Positions 31,554 to 42,677 of a stretch of DNA of 64,000 bases are shown here, piece after piece. The translations under genes and the position numbers were made by a program. Each line of letters begins with the position of its first letter. The first letter of the stretch is position 1. Source of the DNA: Amblyomma americanum (Eukaryota; Arthropoda; Arachnida; Ixodida; Ixodidae); NCBI RefSeq assembly GCF_052857255.1, contig NC_135497.1, positions 349,200,799-349,264,798 of the forward strand. Reading direction: 5' to 3'. Under the pieces are notes generated by a model that saw nothing but the letters and a program-made list of their open reading frames with translations, did no database searches and was not told the DNA's origin.

Positions 31554-31719
31554 CACTATTTGCTCTCCCCTTTTTCAACTATCCTACATTCTGCACGGGG
31601 TAGTGATTGTGGCTCGGCTTGAGCCAGTGGGCAGGCCTGTGTACTTTCCTGTTCATTCTTCCTGTCAGCAGCAGCAGCAGCAGCTACTGATCCGGAGTAC
31701 CTGGGTTCGAACCAGACCG

Positions 31720-33300
31720 CGACTGCTCATTCGGTCGAGAGAGATCGCTGTGGCAAGAATACGGTTGTGGCCGGCGTCGCCACGCTCTTTAGGTAGTGGC
31801 GGTATGCGGCCTGGGGATCTGTGCAAATTTCAGTTACGTTTTTGTCAATGCTGGAGTAGGCCAGTGCAAGTGCGATGGCGGCTCCTTCCGCCTCTGCAGG
31901 CGAATTAGTTCGGATAGTGGCAGCGGCCCTCACTGTGCCGTCTTCAGAGGCTGCGGCTGCAGTGAACATCCTACTTTAGAATTTTCTGCCACGTCGACAT
32001 AAAGGATATCGGAGCGGTCGCTGTATGTTTTGTTGTAATAGCTCGCTCCAGCCGGCCATCTATTCTGATGGAGGCTAGCGCTCATATTGCGCGGTCGGGA
32101 CTTTTGATATATGTGATCCTGCGTGCTCAGAGAAATCATGTAAGGTGTAGGCCTTGTTGTGGTGGGAACGGGAGGATTGAGACGTAGCTGTCGCAGTAGG
32201 CGTTGTCCTGTTTCCGTGCAAGTCAGGCGGACTAACTGACCTATATTAATTCGCTCATGGTATTGTGGGTACCAGTGGCCAGGAGACCTTCCGTGCTCTC
32301 CGTCCGTGGAATACGTAGGGCGGAGGTGACAGCCATGCGTATTAGAGCGTCTGCCTTTTGTGTTTGGTTCTGAGTGAGAATGTGGTATGGGGTGGTGGTT
32401 TGTAATGCGGCTAATGGTTAATGCATTTTTCGTATTGAGGGTCTCGCGTTAGAAGAGCCTATGATTGCGTGCTGCCGCCCACCTGAATAGTGAAGCGACC
32501 TGTTTGGTCTGTCTTTGCAAGAGCATAAGGGTGGCGGTTGATTCGAGTGTGTTGCTAATGAGAAGGCCGAGAATCTTCACCTGAGACACATGGGCACTGC
32601 ACTGGATTCCCGTACTCGTGCAGTTCAATGGGGGGGGGGGGGGGGGTCACTGGGGAGCGGATTCAGCTGCAAGGCCTGTGTTTGCTAAATGGGTGGTGGT
32701 GATGTCTGTGGTAGATTGCACGATATCCTGGGCTGTTTCAAAGGATCCTCCCGTTGTCCAGAGGTATATATCATCGGCGTAATGGCTGTGTGGAGCCTTG
32801 GCATAGAAGCAAGGGCCTTTGCCAGTGGCAAAAGGGCAATGTTAAGAATTAAAGGTGATTGGAATGCCCCTTGTGGGGTACCCCGGTTAGGCAGGGGGAA
32901 AGGCAGGGCGGCAATATCCCCAAGGTGGAGTTCTGCCGTGCGTCCCTGAAGAAATGCCCGAATATATTGCCATACTCGGGTACGCCAGCCCGTGGGGCTA
33001 ATGTCAAGATATGGTCATGGCTTATTGTGTAGAAAGTCTTATGAATATCCACGGCCAGTATGGCCAGCATGTTTTGAACGGAAACCAAATTGAACGTTGT
33101 AGAGAAAGCCTGTTATTTCTAGGAACAGTTGCAGGCGATCGAGAATGACTTGCTCGAAGAGCTTGCCGACACAGCTCGTTAAGGCGATGAGGCGAACATT
33201 TTGGAGGGTGAGAGTTTTTCCTGGTTTGGATATAAATCGCATGCTAGCACTGACACCCCAATGCGCACGGGCGCATTGGCGTTTCGTCTGCATCGAAACA
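31720..33300 (-). pseudogene. I-type LINE ORF2 fossil, duplicated copy
   Basis: It is the counterpart of 17303-18880: FISKPGKTLTLQNVRLIALT, FGFRSKHAGHTG, then RNase H AEAEGAAIALALAYSS and EICTDPQAAYRHYL. It carries a G-run near 32629-32646 as copy 1 does near 18200. The D of the RNase H TDSQ block is retained. Confidence 0.8.
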
Positions 33301-34139
33301 CAGCCGCCGCGGTAGGGTTGTAAATTTTCAGCGCCTTCAACGCTTAACGTATCCATGAAAAACAGGCGTCCGCAAAACAATCCGCTAAGCACAGTTAATT
33401 CTGCAAATTCAGCTGACTCTGGTGTGTAGCACACAAAACAGCACAGCACGCAGCTAAGGGAACGGACTGATAAAAAAATTTGGAAGACGCTTAAGCTTCG
33501 TCTTTAAGAGTGAGACGTGACAGCGTGTTGAAGCGTTGCCAAGGAATGCACGGAACGCCATCGCCTGTTCGCCGCGACACGTGGCTTGTTGGATAATTTA
33601 AGGAAAGGACGCCTGTCACACAATTATCGCTGTACAACCGTACCGCACCTTAAGGGAAGGAAAATCTCTTCCCTTTCGGTGCAGGTTCAGGTGTCCACCG
33701 AGATGCGCCATTTCTCGCTAACGGCCAACGCCGCCGACGCCGACGGCCCCGGCTTTTCTGCGACACGAGCTCCTTAACGCTGTAGCGTTAAAATTTGGAG
33801 CGGACACTTAAGCTCGAACTTAAGGGCATTGCGCGATAGCATGATGGGATCAGCTTTTCATTCTAAGCAGTTCGACACATTTTAGCGCATTTTTAAATGG
33901 TTTCAATTGATGAGTTGATCAAATACACGCTATAGATATTCCTCGTTAGTGTCAATAAGCAATGGCTTTTCATTCCGAGAATTTGGACACTTTTGAACCC
34001 CCTTTATTTCAAATTTTCATGTGTTTCCTTTCTCCAAATATTCAGTGAATCAATTATTAAATAATTCTACTAACTCGTCATCCCCTATCACATATCAGTC
34101 AGTCATCCATCACACCACAAATTACCATGACGCGAATTT

Positions 34140-34959
34140 TTTTACGCAGCCTAGGGTTATTTACGCCAAGCGGCGTCAACTATTATTAATACGCCGACGG
34201 CTTTTCGACTGAACGAGCTGCATACGTTACCGCGTAATGATGGAGAAATCACTCATTGGCATAATATGAGGCTAATTCACGAGAACATGGCGCGCGTGAA
34301 CGAGAAGTTGGACATATTGAGCACACGAGTACAGAAAATGGAAATGTATCTAAACAACACATTAGTACCGGCAATGGAGAGGATTTTTTCACAACACATC
34401 GCTGCGCAAGGCCCACCTCGCGACGGTCTCACTGCAAGCGAAGGGGGCTACAATAGTCAACATGGCAGTGACAAATAAGACACGAAATCTCCGCGTCGTG
34501 CAATGGAACTGCAGTGGGATCTCCTCAAAAAATGCGGTCCTCCTGCAGCTGGTCAAACCAGAAACCGAGAAGCCACACGTCATTATGCTACAAGAAACAC
34601 TCACAACCGAGCTGGCCCTTACGGGCTATAAGGCCGAAGGCCACAGAAACGAGCAAGGCAGAGGCGTCGCGTTACTGATTGGAAAGAAGATCCCATTCAT
34701 TCGGCATGACATCCGCCACACCGCCTCCTATCTAGAACACCTCACGATCGAGATCAGACCGAACAACCACGTGGGGAACAACAAAGCATCTTCCTCACAA
34801 ATATGTACAGTAGCCCTAAGGATACCAGGCAACGGTTCAGAGGAATTCTGGGCAAGATTGCGCACATCGCCAAAGATAGTCCGCTGATTGTAGGTGGAGA
34901 TTTTAACGCCCCACGCCAGGCATGAGGCTACGCGTATCCCTCAAGTAAGGGCGATCGTC
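34140..34959 (+). pseudogene. LINE A 5' portion, duplicated copy (ORF1 end, ORF2 start)
   Basis: ORF1 reads VNEKLDILSTRVQKMEMYLN, then NTLVPAMERIFSQ and SQHGSDK with its stop. ORF2 starts at ATGGCAGTGACAAATAAG near 34463, overlapping ORF1, and reads RVVQWNCSGISSKNAVLL up to 34887. After a frame change it reaches the GDFNAP motif and stops at the array boundary. This copy shows the ancestral overlap of the two ORFs. Confidence 0.87.
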
Positions 34960-35870
34960 CATAGACTATCTATATACTAAAGTCTATAAACGCCTTAATT
35001 TTCTTCTGTCTATAGATGGTTCATAGAACATCTGTAGACTGGTCTGTAACAGACAAAAGCTTTTTGTCTATAGACGGTCAATAGATTATCTATAGACTAA
35101 AGTCTATAACAAACATAATTTTCCTTTGTCTACAGACGGTCAATAGATTATCTATAGACTAAAGTCTATAACCGCCTTATTTCCTTTTGTTCATAGACTG
35201 TCTATAGATCATCTATATACTAAAGTCCATAACAGACATAATTTTCCTTTGTCTATATTGAGTCAATAGATTATCCATAGATTAAAGTCTATAACAGCCC
35301 TAATTTCTCTCCATATATAGGTGGTCCATATACTATCTATATGCTAAAGCCTATAACCGCCTTAATTTTCTTCTGTCTCTAGATGGTTCATAGAATATCT
35401 CTAGACTAGTCTGTAACAGACAAAGCTTTTTTTCTATAGACGGTCAATAGATTATCTATAGACTGAAGTCTATAATTTCCTCATTTCCTTTTGTGCATAG
35501 AAAGTCTATAGAACATCTAGACCAAAGTCTATAGTAGACAATTTTCCTTGCCTATAAGCGGTCAATAGATTTTTTATAGACTAATGTCTATACCTGCCTT
35601 ATTTCCTTTTGCCCATAGACAATCTATAGACCATCTATAGACTAAAGCCTATAACCGCCATAATTTCCTTTTGTGTATAGACAATCTATACACCATCAAT
35701 AGACTAGTCTATGGCCGGCTTAGCAGCCATTTATCTATAGACGACCTATAGACAATTTATAGACCAAAATCTCAAACCACCCTAATTTTCTCTTGTCTAT
35801 AGACAATATTTAGACTGCATATAGACTATTGTCTATAGACCTATTGTCTATTGTTTATAACAATCCTAAT
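34960..35870. repeat. GTCTATAGAC-based tandem array, right part
   Basis: The array resumes mid-unit at CATAGACTATCTATATAC, in the same unit type in which the left part broke off. About 22 bp are missing between them. The same unit order follows (spacers AACGCCTTAATTTTC, GTAACAGACAAAAGC, ATAACAAACATAATT, ATAACCGCCTTATTTCC, ATAACAGACATAATT, ATAACAGCCCTAATT), then degenerates towards 35870. Confidence 0.9.
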
Positions 35871-35956
35871 TTTATCTAACAATGTATGCACTGGCTTTCG
35901 ACTAAGTCCATAAAGTATCCATTTTTCGCACTGCATGCTGAGTAGAACTGCATCGG

Positions 35957-36195
35957 GCCGCCGCGGTGGTTAAGTGGTTATATGCATGGCGCTCGGCTGC
36001 TGACCCGAATCACGCGGGTTCGTTGCCAGCCGCGGTGGTCGAATTTCGATGAGGGCGAAATTCTTGAGGCCTGTGTAGTGTGCAATGTCAGTGCACGTTA
36101 TATAACCCGAGGCGGTCAAAATTTTCGGAGCCTTTCACTACGGCGTCTCTCATTCCCTGAGTTGGCTTGGGACGTTAAACCCTCCCGAACCAAAC
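35957..36195 (+). repeat. tRNA-headed tick SINE (family 1), plus strand
   Basis: It has a box-A-like head CCGCCGCGGTGGTTAAGTGG and a box-B-like GCGGGTTCGTTGCC. The body includes AATTTCGATGAGGGCGAAAT, GTCAGTGCACGTTA, CACTACGGCGTCTCTCAT and the end GGGACGTTAAACCC. It lies about 85 bp beyond the array. Length of about 240 bp is typical for the family. Confidence 0.8.
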
Positions 36196-39140
36196 TGCAT
36201 CGGGTGACAGCAACTATTGTCAGAGTCCTCCGCTTCATTTGCTATTTCAGGGATAAAAAAATATCGTCCAACGGCAATGCAATACCTTCCGGTATATTGT
36301 TTTTAGAAGCTTTGAAGAGCTAATTTTCCTTAATCCGCGACGCATATTGAGAATATAATTCAATAATCTTTAATGCTGACAGGTAGAGCGAAGAATGGCA
36401 CCCATTTCTGAAATAACGGTGCTGCAAACTGTACTACATCAAACGAACACGCTCTCTCTTAAAGGAATCGCCCCGAGAATATACCATTACATCATTGTAT
36501 CGTTACAGTCCAACGTGCTTAATTAAGAAGCATTTCATCAGTGACTACATTTATTTCTCCTGAAAACCTGCTGTAAAATAAGGGGGAATAACGGGGCTGA
36601 GAATTCAAGGATGTGCCCATCTCTCAGAAACATGATTAGAAGAGTCTCAAAGATCATGGTTCTCTGCGGAATTAAGATATGCCATTTATGCCTTTGCAGT
36701 TTGCATTCACGTGAAAAAGAGCTGCGGCTCAACAATCAGAAACCCAGTATATTTTCGTTCTTCGCCGTAAACCTGCTATATCGGAGGCGATAACACGCTG
36801 TTGTCCATACCGGTTTTCCAAAGACGAGCACACGCCAAAAAGACGTTATGCTATGCAGCATTATATATATTTGAAAAGGGCGCCACATACTATTCGATGG
36901 GGGATGCGGCGCCCATGGACAAAGTAGTAACGTTTCGGTTTTGGTTTTCGCGAAAGTAATAAGGTTTTTAAAGCGCGAGTGTAGTATTTATGCTTTAAAC
37001 CAATGGTCCTTTGTGTTCTTGGTTGCTAGAGCAAGCTACACTTGGCAAGAGTGCAGCCAATGTAGACATGACCGTGAAATGGGTTTCTGTTTAACTTTTT
37101 ACCCACTTTGCCAGGAGGCGGCGGAAAATCATCCGGGCAGCAAACAACTGTGTGCGCCGGTGTGTCAGCGTCGGCGGAGTTTTCTCTCGTGGATTAGGTT
37201 TTGATTGAAATTCAACTTAATCGTCCACTTACGGTAAGTCTACACGATTATTTTTATTCATTTGGTCTCCTTAGCCACTCCAAGCAGTACTGTGTGTGCA
37301 GAGGAGATTATGAGCGCAGCGACAAACTTCCTATCCGCGTTTGTAAGCTGCGTTTGTAAGCAAGTTTATGTGAGCAGCGGCAGCCGCCATGTTCTCGAAT
37401 AATGAGCTTACGTCTGTGCCGCTATGTCTTTCCTAATGCGCGGAAAGGCACTCGGTGCGAAACCCGGGACGGTAAGCCCTCCTCGCGAGCTCTCTACTGG
37501 CTTTTCCGTGTTGAAAGGTAGGTGCACAGCCAGAAATAACGCTTAGCCCGTGAGTGAAGGCCGAAATGAAACTATGCGTTGGAGCCGTGTGAGCACGATT
37601 TACTTGGCATCTGCGGAAACGCACAATCAAGTTCTGAGGTGAATTACATTTATTTTTTATTGTTTGTATTATCGCCTGTCGGGACCATGGAGTGCTGTTC
37701 ATTGAGAGGTGTGCATTAATTGCTTGTTTGTTGTAGCCGCTCACTCGGTGCGCGTCGTGGGCAGCGACGTTTGACCAAAGATGTTTTGTAATGCTATTGA
37801 TTAGAGCTCGAGGCGTTTGTCAAAGTTGTAGCGAAGCGGCGATGGAGGAATTCTAATAGAGTGATGATTGAAAAAAAAGTGGTTGCCGGCGCAAATGGCG
37901 AGCGTGTACAAACACCGCGAAAACCTACGAGCTGCATCCCGTCTCCCCTTTCGTTGCACACGTATGGATTCGTTCATCCCTGTTATCCGAGCCGTTGGAC
38001 GCCGCTGCTGGCCTGCGGGCAATTGATTTCGAAAGCTGAGTAAAGGTTGCCTCAACAAGAGATGGCTTACATTTCGTTCCGAGAGGCTCGTACATCAACC
38101 CCGCTTACGCATGATCAAATTTCTCCAGTACCAATTGTGCGAGAGGCAGAGTATGCGTTTCTGATCTCAGGCTGCTACATTTCAAAAACGCCAATGTAAC
38201 TTGGCGCTTATTTGTGCCACGAATACAATTCTGCTCGCGCTGTTTTATTATGGCTGCGCCTTTTGAGGAACACGTTAATTGTTTCAATGCAATAATTCTT
38301 ACTTAGAGCATGTTCGTTGCTTTCGTTGATTTTTCTAACAGCGTTAGGTTAGAGTACCTGCATGCAAGTGTCTCCTTTTTACTGCTCTGTCCGGGCTGCA
38401 CATGAAGTAAAAACTTAACTGAATTTGAGATGGTATTTCATCCTTACAATATTGAGCTTGTTGTCTGGAGCTCACGTATGGTTCTGAAATGGCGCTGCTG
38501 CAGCCACTATGTGCTGTTTGAGTTTTTCTGAATAATGAGCACGGCATGGAAGTGCTGTAACCCGCTTGTTCCAAAAAGCGCACGCTGGTGTATGAGTATG
38601 CTGTTTCGTCTTAGTGTTTCAAGTTGTGGGCGCAAAACCATGGTGAACTGGTTCGCAGTCTGCGTGGTAGGTTTTGCATGGCTTGTGCCCGTTTGAGTAT
38701 CGGCGTACGCAACAGGCTTCATGCAGGTTACTTTGAAGCGCTTGTTCAATACCGGGTATAAGAATAAATGCTTGAATATTCTCCATTTGGGATCCTTTTG
38801 CAAGGAGCACTAAATGTACGTTTTATGCGGCAGCATTCTCAACCGCTCGTAGCGAGTCGATGATAAGTGGCACAAGTTTTCTAAGTATTCTATTCAAATT
38901 AATGTAAAGGGATTGCATACAGAGGTGAGTATTCGCAGTAGGTATTTAGTGTAGAGGTAGAGTGCTGCACGGAATGTGGGTATTAGTTACAATGTTTTGT
39001 GACGGCCACTTAGAATTTGTCATGCATATTTACTAAAATGATGAATCCGGCGCGATGGCTCAGTGGTTATCGTGCTCTTCAGGTGCTCAAGTTATGCCAA
39101 GTCGTCAGTTACGTTAGGTAAAGCTACGTCAAGTTATCGT
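36196..39140. other. Unassigned 2.9 kb between SINE and CR1-like LINE
   Basis: No protein family is recognisable. Open frames of up to about 100 codons on both strands (for example 36941-37204 plus, 37433-37744 minus) show no motif. Around 37375-37395 the words GCAGCCGCCATGTTCTCG and TTACGTCTGTGCCGC faintly recall the ends of the TIR elements at 10884 and 50317, but I find no matching partner end. A tRNA-like start GCGATGGCTCAGTGG near 39051 may be a SINE head. Confidence 0.45.
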
Positions 39141-39141
39141 C

Positions 39142-39433
39142 ACCACTGCAAAGTAGCGACGATAACTGCAAGCATCACATAACCGTCTCTGCCTTTGTGC
39201 AGATTACCCACTGTGCAGCCGTACATCTCACTGGTCAGCGCACGTGCCCTGAAGACGGACGGTAGACTCGAGCAGCGGACCAGGAAGGCGTGGTCGTCGG
39301 TGTCACCCGGAAATCCGGCACAGCATCAACGGTTCACTGTGGGCTATAAAAGAAGATTCCTTCCACTGGGACCTCACTTGGCAGTGGCGACCGTAACTGC
39401 GAGCATCATGTAACCGTCTGTGCCTTTGTGCAG
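39142..39433 (+). repeat. Tandem 5'UTR monomers of a CR1-like LINE (231-bp period)
   Basis: A block of about 41 bp (ATAACTGCAAGCATCACATA... CTTTGTGCAG) at 39162-39202 recurs with few changes at 39393-39433. Related flanking words (CACTGCAAAGTAGCGAC and GGCAGTGGCGACC) precede each copy. A TATAAAAG lies between them near 39346. It precedes the LINE ORF1 by about 100 bp. Confidence 0.65.
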
Positions 39434-39529
39434 GTTTCTGCATAATTATGCCTCACTCAATGTGATTTTGTTTTCCTTTTATGTCGTCGCTGCTGCTAAG
39501 TGGATCGGTTTTTGTAAAAGATCTGAGCG

Positions 39530-40187
39530 TACTATAGCTCGTTGTTGTGCTTGCTGTCTTCCACTCACAGATAGTATCTTTGCAACAAGCTGAGAATGCA
39601 AATTTAATTTTCATCGTGGTACATGTGCGGGAATAACAGAAGAATCTTTCAATGCTAAGCGCGAAGTCAAAAAGAAAGCATTGAAATGTGACTCTTGTCG
39701 AGGCAACCACAAGGGCACAAGCAGCACAAAAAATCCGCAGCATGATTCCGACGTGATACTCAGATTACTGCAGTCTGAAAAGAAGCTTGATGCTCTTTTG
39801 CCTTTGTCAAAAAAGTTAGATTCATTTGATTCGCAAATGCAGTTGCTCTCTAAGTTTGACGACTTTCAGAACAACCTGACTGTTCAAGAAAAAACTACAA
39901 AACAACTAACGAAGCGAGTTGGAGGGCTGAATTCTAACAATGTAGGTAGTGATATAACTCACCTGAAGCAGGACCTAGATGATTCGGAGTGGCGTAGTCG
40001 CTTTCTAACCCTAGAGCTTCATATATTGACTGAAACCCAGGATGAGGACTTGCTAAGCAAAGTAAATGAGATTGAAGAAAAGCTGCAAGTTAAGGCTATT
40101 ACACAAAACGACATTACCGCTGTGCATTACCTACACAGGGCTGAACTGACGAAAACATTGCAAACCTTTTTAACATGCACTTTGTAG
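39530..40187 (+). pseudogene. CR1-like ORF1 (PHD-like zinc finger + coiled coil), truncated
   Basis: The translation around 39580-39720 gives CKFNFHRGTCAGITEESFN, then KKKALKCDSCRGNHKG, the second half of a C4HC3-like finger as found in some CR1 ORF1 proteins. The open frame from 39681 follows with a leucine/lysine-rich coiled coil (LLQSEKKLDALLPLSKKLDS) and DDSEWRSRFLTLELH. ORF1 then breaks into LLSKVNEIEEKL and ends at 40187 after a jump into the RT spacer (ITAVHYLHRAELTKTLQ). The fusion is an internal-deletion scar. Confidence 0.68.
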
Positions 40188-42165
40188 ATGTTGGTGCCTC
40201 AAATGATTTTCATCGTAAATTATCATGTGAACAATACATGAATATTCAATGTCCTCAAGCTGTATTTCTCACTCCAACTTGCGCCGAAGAAGTCCTCAAC
40301 ATAATCATGACGCTGAAGGACAACTGTGCATCAGCCTACGATGATGTGAAAGTTTCCCCCGTGAAAGCTGTTAACTGATAACTCCAGTCCTGATAACTCC
40401 AGTCCTCCGCACTGATAACTCCAGTCCTTACACGTATATGCAACTGCATACTTCAAGTAGGGATATTTCCAAACCAAATTAAGCTTGCGTGTGTTCCAGC
40501 TGTTCATAAAGGTGGTGCTTTTGAAGACTTGAACAGCTATAGACCAATGTCAGTGCTTTGAGTCTTTTCAAAAGTTGCTGAACACATAATGTGCAAAAGA
40601 ATTGTCGATTTCCTCACTCTGCATAACTTGATAGTAAAAGAGCAGTTTGGATTCAGAAAGAATAAGGCAACTGAAACTGCTTTACTTTATGTTAAACAGA
40701 AAATTCTTGACAACATTAAGAAATGAAAGCTTACTTTGGGTTTATTTCTTGTTTTCAGGAAAGCCTTTCATTCTGTCCACCATGATATATTATTAATAAA
40801 GCTACCGTTCTATAGAATCCAAGGTAGAGCACATGCCCTGATAGAAAGCTGTTTAATTTGCAGAGAGCAATACATCACAATAAAGAGCACCGAATCCGAT
40901 CAAGGCACTATTAAATACGGAGTTCCATAGGGATTCGTTCTAGGCCCCATGTTATTCTTGATATATATGAGTGATATTATAAACACCCCAGGCTACTCTG
41001 AAACGGTATTACATGCAGATAACACTAATGTATTTTTTTTCAGGTTGCAATGAAAGCTTCGTTTAGAGGGAAGCAAATGAATGGCTTCACTATTTAGACT
41101 TTTGGTTAACCTTTAATAAACTAGACCTAAAGATAAACAAGACGGAATATCTGATTTTCAAGCCTAAAGGTAGCAAAACAGATAGTGAGTTCAAATTGAA
41201 GTTCTGGAATAACATTATCAACCAGTCTAAGAGGATTTGCTTTTCAGGTGTTATCTTTCATGAAACGTTTCTCTGGAATTCGCACACAGAAGCTCTCCGA
41301 ATTGAACTTTCACGTGTTTTTGGCATATTAAACAGGTTGCCAGTGAACCAAAAAACTTACTATGCTCTCTTTCACGTTTAACATACTGCTCCCTGGTATC
41401 GTCAGACACAACACCAAGAAACATTGATTAGCTTCACCCTCTGCAAAAGCGCTCAATATGTGGTATTCGAAAATTCCAAAAGAAGAACATTGCTTGCCTT
41501 ACTTTAAGATCTATGACATATTTGAATAGCTTACTGATCTCTAGTATAAGTTATTTCTGGAAATCGTGCACCAGTATATGTTACACCGTTCAAATATTGA
41601 GGTTCAATACAAAACGAAACACACTCCACATCTCCTTAGGGAAGATAAAATACAGGTGCCCCGACCTCACACCAACTATGGTGATGTGAGATTATGTATG
41701 CAAATAGCAAATTTATTGAATCAATATCCAGCCTTGTTTGCATTATTACCAATCTACCCATCACTACCTAAAGAAAACACTAAGACATATGTACCTAATG
41801 GAATAATAAGTCAAAGAATTTCTTTTGTGTCATGGATGATGTTTTGGTGTGTTGTGCGTGTAAATAGTATTCGGGAATCTGTAAACTTTATTTTTTTCAT
41901 ATGCAGAAGCATGCACAGTCCTCAGGGTTGTCCATTTGTTTTGTTTTGTGTGCTTGCATACATATTGGTTGTTGTACGATGTAGTGTACTGCAAATGTGT
42001 TCGAATATGCCTATAGTGGTTGCCACTGCTGTCAGGGGTGGGATGGCCTCATCAGGCAAAAATGCCATTACCCTTCTCACCCAAGACAAATTTTGTATAT
42101 TTTTTGTCCCAAATGAACTGTACTACTGCTACAACCGGAATGATGCAGATTCGATCCTAGTCTAG
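40175..42165 (+). pseudogene. CR1-like ORF2 reverse transcriptase, decayed
   Basis: Blocks in order are LKDNCASAYDDVKVSPVKA, VCVPAVHKGGAFEDLNSYRP (read as ACVPAVHKGG and LNSYRPMSVL), FGFRKNKATETALLYV, a motif A region in which FVFRKAFHSVHH replaces the usual FxDFSKAFDxVxH (the catalytic aspartate is lost), a B motif VP.GFVLGPMLFLIYMSDI, and a C motif LHADNTNVFF where YADDT is expected. A CTGATAACTCCAGTCC tandem triplet interrupts the N-terminal part. C-terminal text to 42165 is the end of the element, not a separate gene. Confidence 0.8.
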
Positions 42166-42335
42166 CCGGTCGCGTTTCGATAGAGGCAAAATGCTAGAGG
42201 CCTGCGTTCTATGCAATGTCAGTGCACGGTAAGAAACCGCAGGTCGCCGAAATTACTCCGCAACCTTTCACTACGGCGCCTCTCATAGCTTGAGTCACCT
42301 TGGGTTGTTGGACCACATAAAACCAAACCAAAACA
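42166..42335 (+). repeat. SINE body fragment (family 1), plus strand
   Basis: The words GCGTTTCGATAGAGGCAAAA, AATGTCAGTGCACGGTA, CACTACGGCGCCTCTCAT and CCACATAAAACCAAACC follow the order of the common SINE body and tail. The tRNA-like head is missing and the fragment abuts the CR1-like LINE end. Confidence 0.7.
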
Positions 42336-42677
42336 TCGACTAGCTTTCTTGAATGGGATAGCCAGGATATATATGCCTTGTGTTGTAAGCACATTTGTAG
42401 AGATGGTGTGGGAATTTTTTTTCAGTTCTAACTTTTTTCCTTTCACTGTACAGGTCAACATGCCCGGATGACTGACTGCAGACAACAGGTCGCAAGATTG
42501 CTTCTGAGGAAACTATATTCGGACCATTACTTTCAACGTTTTTTTTAATGTGGTGCATTCTTATGGTGCATCATGTATTGCATATTCCTTGCCTGCATAG
42601 CTTGGAAATAAACTAAATTGTAAGTACATTGATCGTCATGTCATTTGTGAAGACCGTGTGGTGACCTTTTTGAACAG
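42336..42677. other. Unassigned short stretch before the second array
   Basis: AT-rich sequence without a recognisable gene or repeat. A minus-strand open frame across 42340-42558 shows no motif. Confidence 0.4.

Larger units (their letters stand above)
30014..34959. repeat. Segmental duplication, copy 2, inside the tandem array
   Basis: The segment repeats 15749-20548: LTR outer 90 bp, LINE 3' part with (GATT)n, minus-strand LINE, SINE scraps and the start of LINE A. It ends at CGATCGTC (34952-34959), directly abutting array sequence. It retains about 200 bp of LINE 3'UTR (31050-31240) missing from copy 1, lacks about 28 bp near 32672 that copy 1 has, and keeps the ORF1/ORF2 overlap that is mutated in copy 1. 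Confidence 0.92.
39142..42165 (+). mobile_element. CR1-like LINE with internal deletion
   Basis: The order is 5'UTR monomers, ORF1 with a zinc-binding PHD-like N-terminus and coiled coil, then directly the RT. The ORF1 end and the whole endonuclease are missing. The RT is fragmented. The 3' end, GGATGGCCTCATCAGGC and CATTACCCTTCTCACCC, is of a type I recognise for CR1-like LINEs. No microsatellite tail remains. Confidence 0.8.

Noticed and set aside
15749..34959. The large repeat as a pure assembly duplication
   Set aside because: Each copy has private deletions and substitutions and different flanks, so a simple echo is unlikely. Alleles placed in series cannot be excluded without reads, and I list that test in the findings.
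29227..35870. CRISPR-like regular array
   Set aside because: The spacers are themselves repeated in a fixed order, the context is eukaryotic retroelements, and no cas genes exist. It is a satellite-type tandem repeat.
35957..36195. tRNA gene
   Set aside because: Box A and box B words occur, but no cloverleaf can be folded and the downstream body is the SINE consensus. The same applies to the other tRNA-like heads.
37370..38340. A third TIR element in the unassigned 36-39 kb stretch
   Set aside because: Only short words (CCGCCATGTTC, TTACGTC) recall the element ends, and I found no inverted partner or TATA-flanked boundary.
41566..42165. 199-codon open frame as a host gene
   Set aside because: It lies at the 3' end of the CR1-like LINE and contains its typical terminal sequence, so it is element 3' sequence that happens to be open.
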